In this document: piece after piece, positions 1 through 6,267 of the stretch | How the letters are laid out: each line of letters begins with the position of its first letter | Numbering within the stretch: the stretch's first letter is position 1 | Assembly: GCA_029256035.1 (NCBI GenBank) | Contig: JAQSYR010000097.1 | Span: 1-12,463 of the forward strand | Reading direction: 5' to 3' | Origin: Anaerocolumna sp. | Lineage (GTDB): Bacteria; Bacillota; Clostridia; Lachnospirales; Lachnospiraceae | DNA: 12,463 nt | Notes under the pieces: generated by a model | The model's input: the letters and a program-made list of their open reading frames with translations, nothing else | Database searches by the model: none | What the model was told of the DNA's origin: nothing | Made by a program: the position numbers and the translations under genes

Positions 1-35
1 CTGTACGTCAATAATAATAGTATATGCTAAATAGT

Positions 36-72
36 AAAAAAAATCCCCAAAACATTTCTGTCCTAGGGATTT
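36..72 (-). terminator. native rpsI terminator, displaced by the insertion
   Basis: On the minus strand AAATCCC (66-72) pairs with GGGATTT (41-47) across an 18-nt loop, followed by a run of eight T (36-43). It lies about 15 nt beyond the stop codon that the empty site would have, so it is probably the original terminator of the rplM-rpsI operon. The element now separates it from rpsI by 12 kb. Confidence 0.6.
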
Positions 73-85
73 GAATTTTATAATG

Positions 86-99
86 ATTATCTCTTTGAG
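86..99. other. attL core
   Basis: ATTATCTCTTTGAG, identical to 12365-12378. On the minus strand it contains TCA AAG AGA TAA, the last codons of rpsI. It marks the left junction; bases 1-85 are chromosome and bases from 100 are element. Confidence 0.85.
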
Positions 100-225
100 T
101 ACCATTAAGCATTTTTTGTAGTTTTCCTATCTTTACATACCACCACATAAATACTGGATTTCTAGACATTTAGTAATGTGTGTTATGCATCTCTTTTACT
201 ATCTTTTTACCTCTTAGCATAACTT

Positions 226-245
226 TAAACACCAAATAAACACCA
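226..245. repeat. left integrase arm-type site (two tandem units)
   Basis: TAAACACCAAATAAACACCA occurs here and, identically and in the same orientation, at 12277-12296. Each copy is two 11-bp units (TAAACACCA plus two bases). The location about 130 bp inside attL and about 70 bp inside attR is typical of arm sites bound by the N-terminal domain of tyrosine integrases. The stretch 100-313 otherwise shows no gene. Confidence 0.7.
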
Positions 246-313
246 TATTATATGTCACTTGAAAAGACAAAGTTTAAACCAATCTGTATAAATTATTATA
301 ACTGAAGTATGCA

Positions 314-910
314 TTAAGAGTTGATTTTGTTATCATTATTTTCCTTCAGATTCTTTTCCTCTTTTATGCGATTATCAATTAAGACACATTCCATAATATG
401 CTTATACATTTCATCGTGTCTATCCTCGGATACCCTATCTACCAGTTGAATCGCAATCAAATATTTTTCAGTTGTACCTAATCTTTCATGATATAGGTTC
501 AATTGTCCTATAGTAGTCTTGTATAGCCAAAAAAATAATCCAGATACAATTTCAATAATAGTACCTGCAGTTGTAGTATATATAATAATGTTTTGACTTG
601 TAGTAATCATTAATACTATTCCTGTTATGTATAATATGAATCCAAAAATGCACGCTATAAGGGCTGAGACATAGGATTTATTTGCATGACTCTTACTTAT
701 AACATAGTATTCTCTAAGCTCAGCAACATTTTTTAACATCAGATTAACAATATCATCATCTGTTGCCTTTCCAATAAGATCTGCTACCGCTCTTGTAACT
801 TCATCATTTTCTTGTTTTTTTACCCGTTTTTCAATTAAATTTTGAGCAACTGATAATCCTGTAGATCCCACTAACACAGAAATAATCATTGATACTACAT
901 CTAACACCAT
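314..910 (-). CDS. two-TM protein resembling the TRADD-N-associated membrane family; putative immunity effector
   Basis: 198 aa from the ATG at 910, chosen because AAGGGAGG sits 7 nt upstream; an upstream start at 970 would precede the predicted transcription start. An N-terminal hydrophobic helix lies at residues 3-23. A charged helical stretch (28-75) ends in LREYYVISKSHANKSY, followed by two membrane segments (about 81-103 and 108-130) and a hydrophilic helical tail. The 'EYY-x-ISxxxAxxSY' block before a paired membrane hairpin resembles the membrane domain found beside TRADD-N-like domains in predicted bacterial immunity and cell-death proteins (resemblance recalled, not searched). The gene has its own promoter and sits in the distal accessory slot next to a DUF262-HEPN pair. 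Function is inferred: a membrane effector in antiphage defence, or a helper-phage exclusion protein. Confidence 0.55.
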   Translation of the reverse strand: MVLDVVSMIISVLVGSTGLSVAQNLIEKRVKKQENDEVTRAVADLIGKATDDDIVNLMLKNVAELREYYVISKSHANKSYVSALIACIFGFILYITGIVLMITTSQNIIIYTTTAGTIIEIVSGLFFWLYKTTIGQLNLYHERLGTTEKYLIAIQLVDRVSEDRHDEMYKHIMECVLIDNRIKEEKNLKENNDNKINS

Positions 911-941
911 GCCTTTTCCTCCCTTAAAAATCATTACCATA

Positions 942-970
942 ATTATACACCCTATCCTATTTTTCGGCAA
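942..970 (-). promoter_or_regulatory. promoter of the two-TM gene
   Basis: On the minus strand TTGCCG (965-970), 17 nt, then TATAAT (942-947). Predicted transcription starts near 935, about 25 nt before the ATG at 910. It lies directly after a terminator (971-1001), so the gene is a separate unit. Confidence 0.6.
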
Positions 971-1001
971 GAAAAAGCAACCACCTGGATGGAAGTTGCT
1001 T
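971..1001 (-). terminator. terminator of the DUF262-HEPN operon
   Basis: On the minus strand AAGCAAC (995-1001) and GTTGCTT (975-981) form a stem with a 13-nt loop, followed by TTTTTC. It lies 64 nt beyond the HEPN stop codon. Confidence 0.7.
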
Positions 1002-1064
1002 AATTGATGCTCCTTATTTTTATATGTATTATTATAATAATTTATTTCAACATAATGTTATAAA

Positions 1065-1685
1065 TTATTTATTACAAATAATTTCAACATAGCTCAATAT
1101 AAAATCAGTATAATAAGAAAAATATGTTCTTTGTCCATCTACTAAATGTAATAAAAATTGAGTAACCGACACATTTTGATTCTGAGTAATTCTCTTTGTA
1201 AGTAGTCTCTTATATTGCTCATCTGATTGAGTAGACATATGTGAAATTTTATTTCGAACAGTCTTCATTTCAATAAATTCAATCGGTTTATTTCGAAGCA
1301 AATTAAATGTACCAGAGTTTTCAAAATATAACTCTGCTAATGTATTAACTTCTTCTAAATTAGTCCAATCGGGGTACTTTTTAGTACCTTTTATCAATTT
1401 ATATGCATGTTCTCTATCAGTTGGTAAGACATATCTTTTATATGTATTACCTTTTAAATCTGCCGAACCACATAAATATAATACAAACGATTGTTCCAAA
1501 AAATATTCCCAAAGTAAAAATATATTTATAAAACTTTTTTCGCAGATGCTTTCGTGCATACTATTTGTATAACTATATTCAGTAGTATTTAACCTATCAT
1601 AAAGAACACTGCTATCTGACACATTGCTAATATTTAAGTTAAAATTTGTTACAAAATTAGTATACACCTCTTGTATAGTATTCAT
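1065..1685 (-). CDS. HEPN-like putative RNase, partner of DUF262 protein
   Basis: 206 aa from the ATG at 1685. The preceding AAGGTGAG overlaps the DUF262 stop codon, and the two genes are 10 bp apart, which suggests translational coupling. The protein is helical and contains RNKISH at about residues 144-149. This is an R-x4-H motif of the kind that forms the RNase site of HEPN proteins, set in a helix (KTVRNKISHMS) as expected. An aromatic N-terminal helix (FLLWEYFLEQSF) resembles the other HEPN core helix. HEPN proteins are frequent toxin or effector RNases in antiphage systems, and small HEPN proteins are often encoded beside DUF262 genes. The exact family was not verified; it resembles MAE_28990/MAE_18760-type HEPN proteins only in context and motif. 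Confidence 0.6.
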   Translation of the reverse strand: MNTIQEVYTNFVTNFNLNISNVSDSSVLYDRLNTTEYSYTNSMHESICEKSFINIFLLWEYFLEQSFVLYLCGSADLKGNTYKRYVLPTDREHAYKLIKGTKKYPDWTNLEEVNTLAELYFENSGTFNLLRNKPIEFIEMKTVRNKISHMSTQSDEQYKRLLTKRITQNQNVSVTQFLLHLVDGQRTYFSYYTDFILSYVEIICNK

Positions 1686-1695
1686 TATTCTCACC

Positions 1696-2742
1696 TTAAA
1701 AAGCTTTATTTAATTCATTAATAATAAATCCTGTTCTAGTTGCACGCGAATCCGCATCTGATGTAGCCCTCGAAATAGAAGTAACAAACTCCAATTCTTC
1801 TTTCGTGAGTTCATCTATATCTTTATTAATAGTAAATTGTATGCTATCAAAGATCGTACGAAGTTTATGAATATGTTTATCAGAAAAGGTTATCCCTTGA
1901 GAATCATATCCTTTCATACCAAAAAATAAGTTATATATTGCCAAAAACATAGAATAAAATAATGCTGGCTTCCTAAAGGAAGATTTTTTCAATGTATCAT
2001 CAAATGTCATTTTAATTATGGAAATAACCTTATCAAACTTTTCTTCTAAAATTTCTTTATCATTGAAAACTTCATCATATTGCTTATAATATGATCTAAT
2101 TTTTTTTCGATTTTGTATTCCATCTAACATAGCAATAATAAAATCAGCTGTTAATTCAACTTCATTCATTCTCATAACCTGATATTCAGTAAATAATTTG
2201 TTGTCAATCCAGAAGCTATTATATTTATAACTTAGAGTATAAACTAACTGTTTAAAATAACCATAAAACTCCGCATTAATCAATTCCTGTTTATTTAAAG
2301 GAGTAGTATACGTATTCAATCTTGCAAAAACATCCATAATTTCACTATCATCAACGCCAATAAATGTATCGACAGAGAATTTATATGTTAGCACTATGTT
2401 TTGATACCTATCAGACAGTTCTGAAAAATATAAGTTACCGCATTCTTTGTTATGAACAGAGCTTACTTTAAAACCATCATTAATATAATCAAGAATTGTT
2501 CTTAATCTTTGTTGTCCATCAACTACTTCTCTTATAGTCGTTCTCGATTTTATATCGGTAATCTGTCTAATAAATATTTTTGGTAATGGTTTTTCTCTTA
2601 GAATACTATCAATTAAAAAAGATTTGGCAACAGGCTTCCAAACAGATCTTCTCTGAAATTTAGGAGCCAATACCAATTGTCCTCTTTCATGCCATTCTAA
2701 AAAATCATTTATACTATATGTACTCGGATCAAAGTTTGCCAT
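1696..2742 (-). CDS. DUF262 (GmrS-like, ParB/sulfiredoxin-fold) domain protein
   Basis: 348 aa from the ATG at 2742, with AAGGAG 8 nt upstream. Another ATG at 2769, with GGAGG 5 nt upstream, is possible but would sit at or before the predicted transcript start. DUF262 hallmarks are clear: LAPKFQRRSVW (about 25-35), FLIDSILREKPLPKIFI (42-58), EVVDGQQRLRTI with the DGQQR core (75-79), and FARLNTYTTPLNKQELINAEF (139-159). The DGQQR motif belongs to the nucleotide-handling ParB-like fold also seen in GmrS of type IV restriction and in BrxU/SspE-type defence proteins. The C-terminal half is helical with no HNH (DUF1524) motif visible. The nuclease function may therefore come from the adjacent HEPN protein. 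Role inferred: NTP-dependent sensor or control subunit of a two-gene antiphage system. Confidence 0.8.
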   Translation of the reverse strand: MANFDPSTYSINDFLEWHERGQLVLAPKFQRRSVWKPVAKSFLIDSILREKPLPKIFIRQITDIKSRTTIREVVDGQQRLRTILDYINDGFKVSSVHNKECGNLYFSELSDRYQNIVLTYKFSVDTFIGVDDSEIMDVFARLNTYTTPLNKQELINAEFYGYFKQLVYTLSYKYNSFWIDNKLFTEYQVMRMNEVELTADFIIAMLDGIQNRKKIRSYYKQYDEVFNDKEILEEKFDKVISIIKMTFDDTLKKSSFRKPALFYSMFLAIYNLFFGMKGYDSQGITFSDKHIHKLRTIFDSIQFTINKDIDELTKEELEFVTSISRATSDADSRATRTGFIINELNKAF

Positions 2743-2779
2743 ATTATTCGCTCCTTTTAATATTCCCATTTTAACCTCC

Positions 2780-2808
2780 ATATTAACATAAAAAATAGTT
2801 ATTTACAA
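2780..2808 (-). promoter_or_regulatory. possible promoter of the DUF262-HEPN operon
   Basis: On the minus strand TTGTAA (2803-2808), 17 nt, TAATAT (2780-2785). Each hexamer matches consensus at four positions. Predicted transcription would start near 2773, which favours translation from 2742. Confidence 0.4.
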
Positions 2809-3046
2809 TAAATATATCCAGTATTAGGTAATTTATTCAATAACTATGCCATATAGACCATTCTGTTTACTCCTCTGAAAAGATTATCTCTGGGACTTAT
2901 ATTATGGAAAATACCTAACAGAATTAATCAAGTCCTTGTGAACACTTAGTTTGTCAGTATGAAAATAACTCTAAATCACAAAGCAGAAACCCAATTCTGA
3001 CTATTTTTATTAATTTTCTTTAACTTCCCCAATCGAATATGTAAAC
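2809..3046. other. intergenic region between sigma-like remnant and defence genes
   Basis: AT-rich DNA with no credible ORF on either strand; only ORFs of about 5-15 codons occur. It probably marks the junction between the satellite backbone and its exchangeable accessory cargo. Nothing else recognisable is present. Confidence 0.4.
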
Positions 3047-3142
3047 CTATTTCCCATAAACGAGGAAGTTTTTTTCTTTTTTATCAGCTCCCTTTATAGC
3101 TGCGTAAGCTGTAGGATCGTTATAATGTTCATGATTTTTCAA
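3047..3142 (-). CDS. 31-aa small phage-type protein
   Basis: TTG start at 3142 with GGAG 7 nt upstream; the TTG overlaps the TGA stop of the sigma-like gene (TTGA). The product begins MKNHEHYNDPTAYAAIKGADK and ends NFLVYGK. The Y-x-DPTA-x-x-A pattern resembles the N-terminus of small proteins encoded after sigma-factor genes in clostridial prophages (recalled, not searched). It is short and may be a truncated remnant like its neighbour. Function unknown. Confidence 0.45.
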   Translation of the reverse strand: MKNHEHYNDPTAYAAIKGADKKEKNFLVYGK

Positions 3143-3976
3143 TAATATTCTCCTTTAACTAGCCATCCCATGCGTATGGCATATTCTATTTCTTCTTCAA
3201 TTAAAAACTTGGTATATCCTCTTTCTGCCCATTTTCTAAGCCTGTCTATATCAACGGTTTTCTTGCTCTCCCAGAACCCCAATTCTGCCCCTAATCGCTT
3301 TGTTTTTGAGTTAGTACGTAATCTACTTAGGCTAAGTCTAATAAACTGGTCAATATTAGCTTTGGACACTTTAAATTTTATTGCAATCTCTAATTGAGTA
3401 TGTAACTGCTCATTACCCACCTTCTCGACAATATCATTTTCTATATTTATATCACTGGCCACCGTATCAGCAACGGTCATATCGTCATTTTCCTCACCTG
3501 GTACTGCTGCATCCAGGCTTTTCACCTTATCCCGGAACATAAAGAGCTGTAACTGTTTTATAACCTTTTCAGATACACCCAACCACTTACCATATTCAGA
3601 TACAGTTGGCATCCGGTTATATTTACTAAGGTAATAAGATGTAACTTGGTTATAACGATATACCCTTTCTTGTGTATGCACCGGTACCCGGACAACGCTC
3701 CCACAGTTATTAAGGAACCGTTTAACAGCTTGTCTTATCCAAGAAGTAGCATAAGACATGAATAATACCCCCTGGCTCGAATCATAGCTCTCCACAGCCT
3801 TAATCAAACCAAAATAGGCTTCATGCATTAATTCATCCATTTCCAGCCTGGCAAGCATAACGATACTTCTTAACCACTGCAAAGATTAAACCTTTATTCT
3901 GCAGGTAGAGCTGCTCCATATTACTGGCCGGATCCGTACCCTTCTGTATTAAATTAACCAATTCTTCATTACTCAT
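3139..3976 (-). pseudogene. frameshifted phage-type sigma-70 factor
   Basis: The reading frame starts at the ATG at 3976 (GGGGGAG 8 nt upstream). It encodes MSNEELVNLIQKG...NKGLIFAVVKKYRYACQAG, and stops at a TGA at 3833-3835 after 47 codons. The rest of the protein continues in another frame from about 3848: EMDELMHEAYFGLIKAVESY, then SYATSWIRQAVKRFLNN, which is sigma region 2, then VRVPVH and a region 3-like segment (MPTVSEYGKWLGVSEKVI). Removing one base near 3843-3848 restores a continuous sigma protein. Between EQLHTQL and EIAIKFKVSKANIDQFIRLSLSRLR about 25 residues of region 4.1 also seem missing; the second HTH helix and RTNSKTKRLGAELGFW tail remain. Two lesions suggest decay. Programmed +1 frameshifting or a sequencing error are alternatives for the first lesion only. 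An intact homologue would be a late-gene activator. Confidence 0.7.
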
Positions 3977-4008
3977 GGTATATACTCCCCCTATTAATTG
4001 TTTCAACT

Positions 4009-4024
4009 GTTGCGCCGGCGCAAC
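4009..4024. promoter_or_regulatory. 16-bp perfect palindrome, GTTGC box
   Basis: GTTGCGCCGGCGCAAC in the leader of the sigma-like gene. It differs by one base from a copy at 10070-10085 near the regulator genes. Candidate repressor operator (GTTGC-N6-GCAAC class). Confidence 0.55.
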
Positions 4025-4039
4025 TAAAACTTTTTACTG

Positions 4040-4068
4040 ATAATAGTGTTCTGACGTCAGAACATGAC
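4040..4068 (-). promoter_or_regulatory. weak promoter with a palindromic spacer
   Basis: On the minus strand GTCATG (4063-4068), 17 nt, TATTAT (4040-4045). Most of the spacer is the GTTCT-class palindrome, so a bound protein would block polymerase. The -35 match is poor. Confidence 0.3.
4047..4064. promoter_or_regulatory. 18-bp perfect palindrome, GTTCT box
   Basis: TGTTCTGACGTCAGAACA is perfectly self-complementary over 18 bp. Its GTTCT-N6-AGAAC frame recurs at 9952-9967 upstream of rha. Confidence 0.55.
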
Positions 4069-4074
4069 TATTTG

Positions 4075-4090
4075 AGTGATATTTATCACT
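4075..4090. promoter_or_regulatory. 16-bp inverted repeat
   Basis: AGTGATA-TT-TATCACT has 7-bp perfect arms. It is unlike the GTTGC and GTTCT boxes but lies in the same series of dyads, spaced 26-39 bp centre to centre. Confidence 0.45.
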
Positions 4091-4100
4091 AACCCGAAGT

Positions 4101-4116
4101 GTTGCGACGTCGCAAC
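4101..4116. promoter_or_regulatory. 16-bp perfect palindrome, GTTGC box
   Basis: GTTGCGACGTCGCAAC lies 41 bp downstream of the terS stop. It shares its arms with the 4009-4024 box and its ACGT centre with the 4047-4064 box. Confidence 0.55.
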
Positions 4117-4156
4117 GGCTCATACCCTCTTTCCATTCAGCTAAAAAAACATCCCT

Positions 4157-4717
4157 TTAATTTCTAAGTTGCTTTAAAATGCCATCCAGCTTGCCCTTCT
4201 CTTCATTAAGACCTGTTATCTCCACTTTATCCTTAAACATACCTAAATGCCTGCCCAGGAGCTCTAAAGCCTTAACCTTGTCACAGGTGATTAATTCTAT
4301 ACCGTATCTTCCCTCTTTAATACCGGCAATGGCCTTTTTCTTGTCCTCTGGTAGCTTGTCAGTAGGAATAATCTTTACAACAGTTTCTTTCCTAAGCTGA
4401 CCTGTATCCGGATCTTTAACATAATGACCGTTTACAATGATAGGTTCTTCTACAATCTGTACGTAATCTGTAGCATTAGAGAATCCTATAGCTGTAAGCT
4501 CAATCACAATATTATCTTGATTAACTCCGGTACGCTTTGAACGCTCTGCCATTGCTTTTGATATTTCTTCTGAAACTCTAGTTTTCCCTAGTAATTCAGA
4601 GCCTATCTTATCAGCATTATTCACTGAATATCCTGCCCTGATAGCTGCTTGAGTGGCATTCAGGTCAATCAAGTATTCTTCAACGAACCTTTGTTGTTTG
4701 ATTGTAAGTTTCGCCAT
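4157..4717 (-). CDS. terS: terminase small subunit
   Basis: 186 aa. The N-terminus LTIKQQRFVEEYLIDLNATQAAIRAGYS (residues 4-31) is the canonical HTH of Terminase_2-family small subunits. It is followed by the usual IGSELL...V.EEISKAMAERSKRTG helix, a central beta-rich oligomerisation region (about 75-120) and the LELLGRHLGMF segment near residue 155. TerS proteins form rings that recognise the packaging site and deliver DNA to the large terminase. No large subunit is encoded here. In Gram-positive satellites a lone TerS redirects the helper phage's large terminase and capsids to satellite DNA, and I infer that role. The start has AAGGATGG upstream. The gene lies 65 bp after the 212-aa ORF in the same transcription unit. 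Confidence 0.9.
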   Translation of the reverse strand: MAKLTIKQQRFVEEYLIDLNATQAAIRAGYSVNNADKIGSELLGKTRVSEEISKAMAERSKRTGVNQDNIVIELTAIGFSNATDYVQIVEEPIIVNGHYVKDPDTGQLRKETVVKIIPTDKLPEDKKKAIAGIKEGRYGIELITCDKVKALELLGRHLGMFKDKVEITGLNEEKGKLDGILKQLRN

Positions 4718-4743
4718 TTACACACCATCCTTTATACGTGAAA

Positions 4744-4775
4744 GCCCCATACACCCGATTAAGAGTATATAGGGC
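4744..4775 (-). other. intercistronic hairpin between the 212-aa gene and terS
   Basis: GCCCCATA (4744-4751) and TATAGGGC (4768-4775) pair over 8 positions with one mismatch. There is no T-tract on the minus strand, so it is more likely an mRNA processing or stability element, or a weak operator, than a terminator. Confidence 0.35.
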
Positions 4776-4782
4776 ATATATT

Positions 4783-5421
4783 TTACTGAATCAATGACAA
4801 ATCATCTGCCAACCTGGAATTAACAAACTCAGCCATACTGTCCATACTCATAGCTGTTGAACTTGCACCCAGTAGCGGATATCCCGTATTGAATCCCATT
4901 TCTGCCATACTAGGATTCATATGTAAATCCACGTTATTTCTTAACTCTCCCAGAAGTTTCTTATTATATTCCCTATTGTCTACAGGTATAAGTCCGGCAA
5001 ATTCCATAGTCTGTTCGCTCTTAGGAAGAATGTTCTTAATTGTAGCCATAGCATTGTAATCATCTTTATAAGTGTCAATGATATTCTGCATATCGTCACG
5101 GTCATTTATAGCCCCAGCTTCAACCATCTTAATAACATTGCCAAGTCCTATCTGATAACCTGCATCTGCCAACCTTCCGGCACTATTTGCTTTCCATTTC
5201 TCCATTAAGGCTGCCAGACCGGTATCAATGGCAGCAATAGCCTTATCATGATAGAGCTGCACTGTAGGTTTGAATTCTTCCATAATCTTACCTATGGACT
5301 GTTCCTTACCAGTTACGGTGTAAGCATCACTTTGACGTACCTCTGTTACTCTTGCCTGGACAGCGTTGTATCTGTCCTTAAATTCTTGAAATATCTTAAT
5401 TAATTCCGCTTTCTTGCTCAT
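4783..5421 (-). CDS. 212-aa protein of unknown function, first gene of packaging unit
   Basis: I do not recognise this family. The protein looks soluble with no signal peptide or membrane segment. Residues 1-75 are strongly helical and probably coiled (AELIKIFQEFKDRYNAVQARVTEVR, then a KEQSIGKIMEEFKPTVQLYHDKAIAAIDTGL stretch). A middle region follows (MVEAGAINDRDDMQNIIDTYKDDYNAMATIKNIL), then a Gly/Ser/Met-rich C-terminus. ATG start with AAGGAG and AAGGA upstream. It opens the operon that contains terS, behind a dedicated promoter and a structured leader. In staphylococcal islands this position holds genes that remodel capsids or block helper packaging. A similar job is possible here but is inferred only from position. 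Confidence 0.75.
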   Translation of the reverse strand: MSKKAELIKIFQEFKDRYNAVQARVTEVRQSDAYTVTGKEQSIGKIMEEFKPTVQLYHDKAIAAIDTGLAALMEKWKANSAGRLADAGYQIGLGNVIKMVEAGAINDRDDMQNIIDTYKDDYNAMATIKNILPKSEQTMEFAGLIPVDNREYNKKLLGELRNNVDLHMNPSMAEMGFNTGYPLLGASSTAMSMDSMAEFVNSRLADDLSLIQ

Positions 5422-5463
5422 AATTTCCTTGTCTCCTTTTCTGTGCTGTTAATTGAATGGTAT

Positions 5464-5543
5464 CCTTTTTCCTGTTTTAAGTTTAATCCTTTTACACTCA
5501 TGCTCAGGAGCTTAAGGAGCATCTATATAAAAACAGGAGAAGG
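5464..5543 (-). other. long-range hairpin in the packaging-operon leader
   Basis: TCCTGTTTT (5470-5478) pairs with AAAACAGGA (5530-5538), and the stem extends with CCTT (5464-5467) and AAGG (5540-5543). Inside is a second hairpin, ATGCTC (5500-5505) with GAGCAT (5517-5522). The structure ends about 40 nt before the start codon at 5421. Confidence 0.5.
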
Positions 5544-5550
5544 AAAGAAT

Positions 5551-5604
5551 AAATAAAAAAGACGCAAGAACAACCGAAGATAATCTTCAATCATTCCCAC
5601 GTCT
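5551..5604 (-). terminator. leader terminator/attenuator before the 212-aa gene
   Basis: On the minus-strand RNA 5584-5604 can pair with 5560-5580 as an uninterrupted 21-bp stem around a UUA loop. Seven of the pairs are G-U; on the plus strand these would be A-C mismatches, so the structure belongs to minus-strand RNA. It is followed by UUUUUUAUUU. It lies between the promoter at 5670-5697 and the gene at 5421, so it would stop most transcripts unless read through. Confidence 0.7.
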
Positions 5605-5619
5605 CTTAAAATAAGACTT

Positions 5620-5639
5620 CCAATGTTGCAAGTCATTGG
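5620..5639 (-). other. upstream leader hairpin
   Basis: CCAATG (5620-5625) and CATTGG (5634-5639) form a 6-bp stem with an 8-nt loop. The bases just after it in the RNA (5613-5617) could pair with 5601-5606, which would capture the 5' foot of the terminator. This is a possible anti-terminator. Confidence 0.35.
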
Positions 5640-5669
5640 GGTACTTAAGTATTTATTTATTCTAATTGT

Positions 5670-5697
5670 ATTATAACATATAGAATATTTATTGCAA
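5670..5697 (-). promoter_or_regulatory. promoter of the packaging operon (extended -10)
   Basis: On the minus strand TTGCAA (5692-5697), 16 nt, TGT-TATAAT with the perfect -10 at 5670-5675. Predicted start is near 5663, giving a leader of about 240 nt before the ATG at 5421. Confidence 0.6.
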
Positions 5698-5760
5698 TAA
5701 TTTTCTTCTCGAACTACAAGTTTTGACAGGTTCTACTCGTTAACAAAAGTTAGCTTTTTC

Positions 5761-5781
5761 TTCGTACGAATTTCGTACGAT
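5761..5781. repeat. paired TTCGTACGAA palindromes
   Basis: TTCGTACGAA (5761-5770) and TTCGTACGAT (5772-5781) have centres 11 bp apart, one helical turn, so two dimers could bind on the same face of the DNA. Confidence 0.5.
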
Positions 5782-5903
5782 ATAAACTACAGCTCAATTT
5801 TGAGCACTCCTATTTTCAATCATACCAAAATGTATAGGATTAACAAAAAATAACTTCTTTTTAGGGCCTCCAAAATCTCCAAACGTAATCAAATGTTAGC
5901 TTT

Positions 5904-5993
5904 TAACCTTAACAATTCTTAACATCTAACCTTGACAATTATCAACATTTAACCTTAGCATTTCTTATCCTATACCTTAGGTTTTCTTAGTAT
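5904..5993. repeat. four tandem repeats of about 23 bp
   Basis: TAACCTT begins at 5904, 5927 and 5950, and a variant ATACCTT at 5972. Each is followed by a similar A/T-rich segment (AACAATTCTTAACA, GACAATTATCAACA, AGCATTTCTTATCC, AGGTTTTCTTAGTA). The period is 22-23 bp. Confidence 0.6.
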
Positions 5994-6016
5994 GAAATGT
6001 ACGGTTTTGTCAGGTT

Positions 6017-6082
6017 GCAACGCTCCATAAACGTTCCGATAAAAGTATGCAACGTTCCGAACGTTTTGTGTGCAACGTTCGC
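6017..6082. repeat. CAACGTTCC repeats with a 15-bp palindrome
   Basis: GCAACGCTCC (6017), AAACGTTCCGA (6029), GCAACGTTCCGA (6049) and GCAACGTTCGC (6072) are direct copies. The third is also part of the palindrome AACGTTC-C-GAACGTT (6051-6065). Confidence 0.55.
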
Positions 6083-6128
6083 TTAGTACGACATTGTACA
6101 ACATTAGCATTTACAAGGAATTATCAGG

Positions 6129-6267
6129 TATTCGTCGGTTTTGCAAAGGCTATTTGAGTTTGATTTATTTGTTTTGTAAAATGAATTGTTTTGTTTTGCA
6201 AACTAGTATTTACAAGTATTCGTTTGGTTTTGTAAATGTTGTACATCTATTCGTCGTTTTGTAAAAT
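6129..6267. repeat. iterons with TTTTG(T/C)AAA core
   Basis: Five same-strand copies of TTTTG(T/C)AAA begin at 6139, 6172, 6194, 6228 and 6257. Three carry the longer form TATTCGTCGGTTTTGCAAAG or a close variant (6129, 6217, 6248). Inverted TTTACAA half-copies lie at 6110 and 6209. The pattern is that of initiator-binding iterons. Confidence 0.6.

Noticed and set aside
2883..2892. ATTATCTCTG resembling the attachment core
   Set aside because: Only the first nine bases match and nothing around it suggests a junction; probably chance.
3012..3080. AACTTCC...GGAAGTT plus T-run as a plus-strand terminator
   Set aside because: The loop is about 36 nt and no plus-strand gene precedes it; the right arm is coding sequence of the 31-aa ORF.
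4040..4132. 29-aa ORF (MSRCDVATLRVSDKY...) across the palindromes after terS
   Set aside because: The ribosome site is poorly placed and the codons are dictated by the palindromes; more likely fortuitous.
5418..5522. 34-aa leader ORF ending in an ATGA overlap with the 212-aa gene
   Set aside because: No ribosome site precedes either possible ATG, and the sequence lies in the leader hairpin. The overlap is intriguing but not enough to call a gene.
6051..6065. AACGTTC-C-GAACGTT as a LexA/SOS box
   Set aside because: Gram-positive LexA boxes have the GAAC-N4-GTTC arrangement; here the arms are in the opposite order and the copy is part of a repeat array.
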